From NCBI GenBank assembly GCA_029465975.1, contig CM055740.1, forward strand, positions 5,498,317 through 5,562,316: a stretch of DNA of 64,000 bases. Reading direction: 5' to 3'. Positions 62,218-64,000 of the stretch are shown one piece after another (the stretch's first letter is position 1; each line of letters begins with the position of its first letter). Made by a program: the position numbers and the translations under genes. The notes under the pieces are model-generated. The model made no database searches. It was not told the origin of the DNA and saw only the letters and a program-made list of their open reading frames with translations. This DNA comes from Dallia pectoralis. Taxonomy: Eukaryota > Chordata > Actinopteri > Esociformes > Umbridae.

Positions 62218-63555
62218 ACCATACTAGTGTCGTAGAACCCGTCTGCTATAACAGTTCATCCCATACTAGTGTTGTAGAACCCGTCTGCTATAACAGTTCA
62301 TCCCATAATAGTGTCGTAGAACCCGTCTGCTATAACAGTTCATCCCATACTAGTGTTGTAGAACCCGTCTGCTATAACAGTTCATCCCATACTAGTGTCG
62401 TAGAACCCGTCTGCTATAACAGTTCACCCCATAATAGTGTCGTAGAACCCGTCTGCTATAACAGTTCATCCCATACTAGTGTCGTAGAACCCGTCTGCTA
62501 TAACAGTTCATCCCATACTAGTGTCGTAGAACCCGTCTGCTATAACAGTTCATCCCATAATAGTGTCGTAGAACCCGTCTGCTATAACAGTTCATCCCAT
62601 ACTAGTGTTGTAGAACCCGTCTGCTATAACAGTTCATCCCATACTAGTGTCGTAGAACCCGTCTGCTATAACAGTTCACCCCATAATAGTGTCCTAGAAC
62701 CCGTCTGCTATAACAGTTCATCCCATACTAGTGTCGTAGAACCCGTCTGCTATAACAGTTCATCCCATAATAGTGTCCTAGAACCCGTCTGCTATAACAG
62801 TTCACCCCATAATAGTGTCCTAGAACCCGTCTGCTATAACAGTTCACCCCATAATAGTGTCCTAGAACCCGTCTGCTATAACAGTTCATCCCATACTAGT
62901 GTCGTAGAACCCGTCTGCTATAACAGTTCATCCCATACTAGTGTCGTAGAACCCGTCTGCTATAACAGTTCATCCCATAATAGTGTCCTAGAACCCGTCT
63001 GCTATAACAGTTCATCCCATAATAGTGTCCTAGAACCCGTCTGCTATAACAGTTCATCCCATACTAGTGTCGTAGAACCCGTCTGCTATAACAGTTCATC
63101 CCATAATAGTGTCCTAGAACCCGTCTGCTATAACAGTTCACCCCATAATAGTGTCCTAGAACCCGTCTGCTATAACAGTTCACCCCATAATAGTGTCCTA
63201 GAACCCGTCTGCTATAACAGTTCATCCCATACTAGTGTTGTAGAACCCGTCTGCTATAACAGTTCATCCCATACTAGTGTCGTAGAACCCGTCTGCTATA
63301 ACAGTTCATCCCATACTAGTGTCGTAGAACCCGTCTGCTATAACAGTTCATCCCATACTAGTGTCGTAGAACCCGTCTGCTATAACAGTTCATCCCATAA
63401 TAGTGTCGTAGAACCCGTCTGCTATAACAGTTCATCCCATACTAGTGTCGTAGAACCCGTCTGCTATAACAGTTCATCCCATACTAGTGTCGTAGAACCC
63501 GTCTGCTATAACAGTTCATCCCATACTAGTGTCGTAGAACCGGTCTGCTATAACA
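62218..63555 (+). repeat. 42-base minisatellite, about 32 units
   Basis: The unit is CATCCCATACTAGTGTCGTA then GAACCCGTCTGCTATAACAG and TT. Only three or four positions vary (ACTAG/AATAG, GTCG/GTTG/GTCC, TTCATC/TTCACC), so the array is very homogeneous. Confidence 0.97.
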
Positions 63556-63689
63556 GTTCATCCCCCTCTCCAGCCTGGCACAGCAGAGTTCACCATACGC
63601 CCTTATTTCTCTGCTCTCCGGGTGCAATGTGCATGGAGCCAAACCATACAGAGGTACATTATGATGTCTGGATATAGAGGGAGACACAG

Positions 63690-64000
63690 AAGGACAGGGA
63701 CAAACAGGGACAGACGGAAACACAGAGAGGGACAGAAAGACAAGGACAGAGAGAAAAACAGGAACAGAGAGAAAGACAGGAACAGCGATAAAGACAGGGA
63801 CAGAGAAAAGGACAGGGACAGAGAGAAAGACAGGGACAGACAGAAACACAGGGACAGTGAGAAAGACAGGGACAGAGAGAAAGACAGGGACAGAGAGAAA
63901 GACAGGAACAGAGAGAAAGACAGGGACAGAGAGAAAGACAGGAACAGAGAGAAAGACAGGGACAGAAAGACAGGAACAGAGAGAAAGACAGGAACAGAGA
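63690..64000 (+). repeat. 18-base purine-rich minisatellite running off the window end
   Basis: Units of GACAGGGACAGAGAGAAA and GACAGGAACAGAGAGAAA, with one strand nearly all purine apart from C. It continues past base 64000. Confidence 0.94.

Larger units (their letters stand above)
60355..64000 (-). other. upstream shank2 intron (partial)
   Basis: It is composed largely of four tandem arrays (61037-61380, 61738-62115, 62218-63555, 63690-64000), with a dispersed repeat at 61612-61692. No ankyrin exon is recognised, so the preceding exon should lie beyond base 64000. Confidence 0.8.

Noticed and set aside
62218..63555. Possible CRISPR-like array
   Set aside because: Units are contiguous, with no unique spacers, in a vertebrate intron; this is a minisatellite.

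Overview
This is a 64 kb piece of a vertebrate nuclear genome, almost certainly a teleost fish. One large gene dominates it: the 3' two-thirds of shank2, which encodes the postsynaptic scaffold SH3 and multiple ankyrin repeat domains protein 2, on the minus strand. Thirteen coding exons join in phase from 60354 down to the stop codon at 1929. They give 1482 residues running from the end of the ankyrin block through a proline/serine linker, SH3, PDZ, a very long proline-rich exon with a Homer-binding motif, and the C-terminal SAM domain. Paralogue choice (shank2, not shank1 or shank3) rests on recalled, shank2-like stretches such as KADLNKPLFIDTK, KKNMLIDIVDTSQQKSAGLL and RSNSDNNLN. The ankyrin exons and the main promoter lie beyond base 64000.

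The gene also carries two internal alternative first exons. At 53272-53305 a 34-base exon encodes MKSFLNALKKE and splices in phase onto the linker exon, giving an ankyrin-less isoform. At 28572-28743 the first PDZ exon is extended upstream to an ATG, giving an isoform without ankyrin and SH3; a CpG-rich tract with a TATA-like run lies just upstream. Both peptides resemble the N-termini of the short mammalian SHANK2 isoforms as I recall them, so the locus seems to keep the three-promoter plan.

Layout: 1-1928 is 3' UTR/flank. 1929-7123 holds the compact 3' exons. 7124-12658 is an intron with Tc1-like and hAT-like DNA. 12659-13417 holds two exons. 13418-26854 is a large intron with a Tc1 relic split by a hAT-like element, several minisatellites and a LINE relic. 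26855-28743 holds two PDZ exons and the short-isoform start. 28744-33842 is an intron with a CpG-rich tract, a higher-order minisatellite and a candidate solo LTR. 33843-45077 holds the SH3-region exons, separated by minisatellite-rich introns. 45078-60287 is intron around the 51869-52199 linker exon and the alternative exon at 53272. 60288-60354 is the last ankyrin exon, and 60355-64000 is an upstream intron made mostly of tandem arrays.

About 13 kb (roughly one fifth) is minisatellite, all of it intronic. Many unit lengths are multiples of three, which creates long but meaningless open frames. Tc1-like relics, tRNA-derived SINE pieces and fold-back repeats of a kind I associate with salmonids and pikes suggest a protacanthopterygian host; that lineage call is inference. 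I see no second protein-coding gene, no recognisable RNA gene and no bacterial-type feature.
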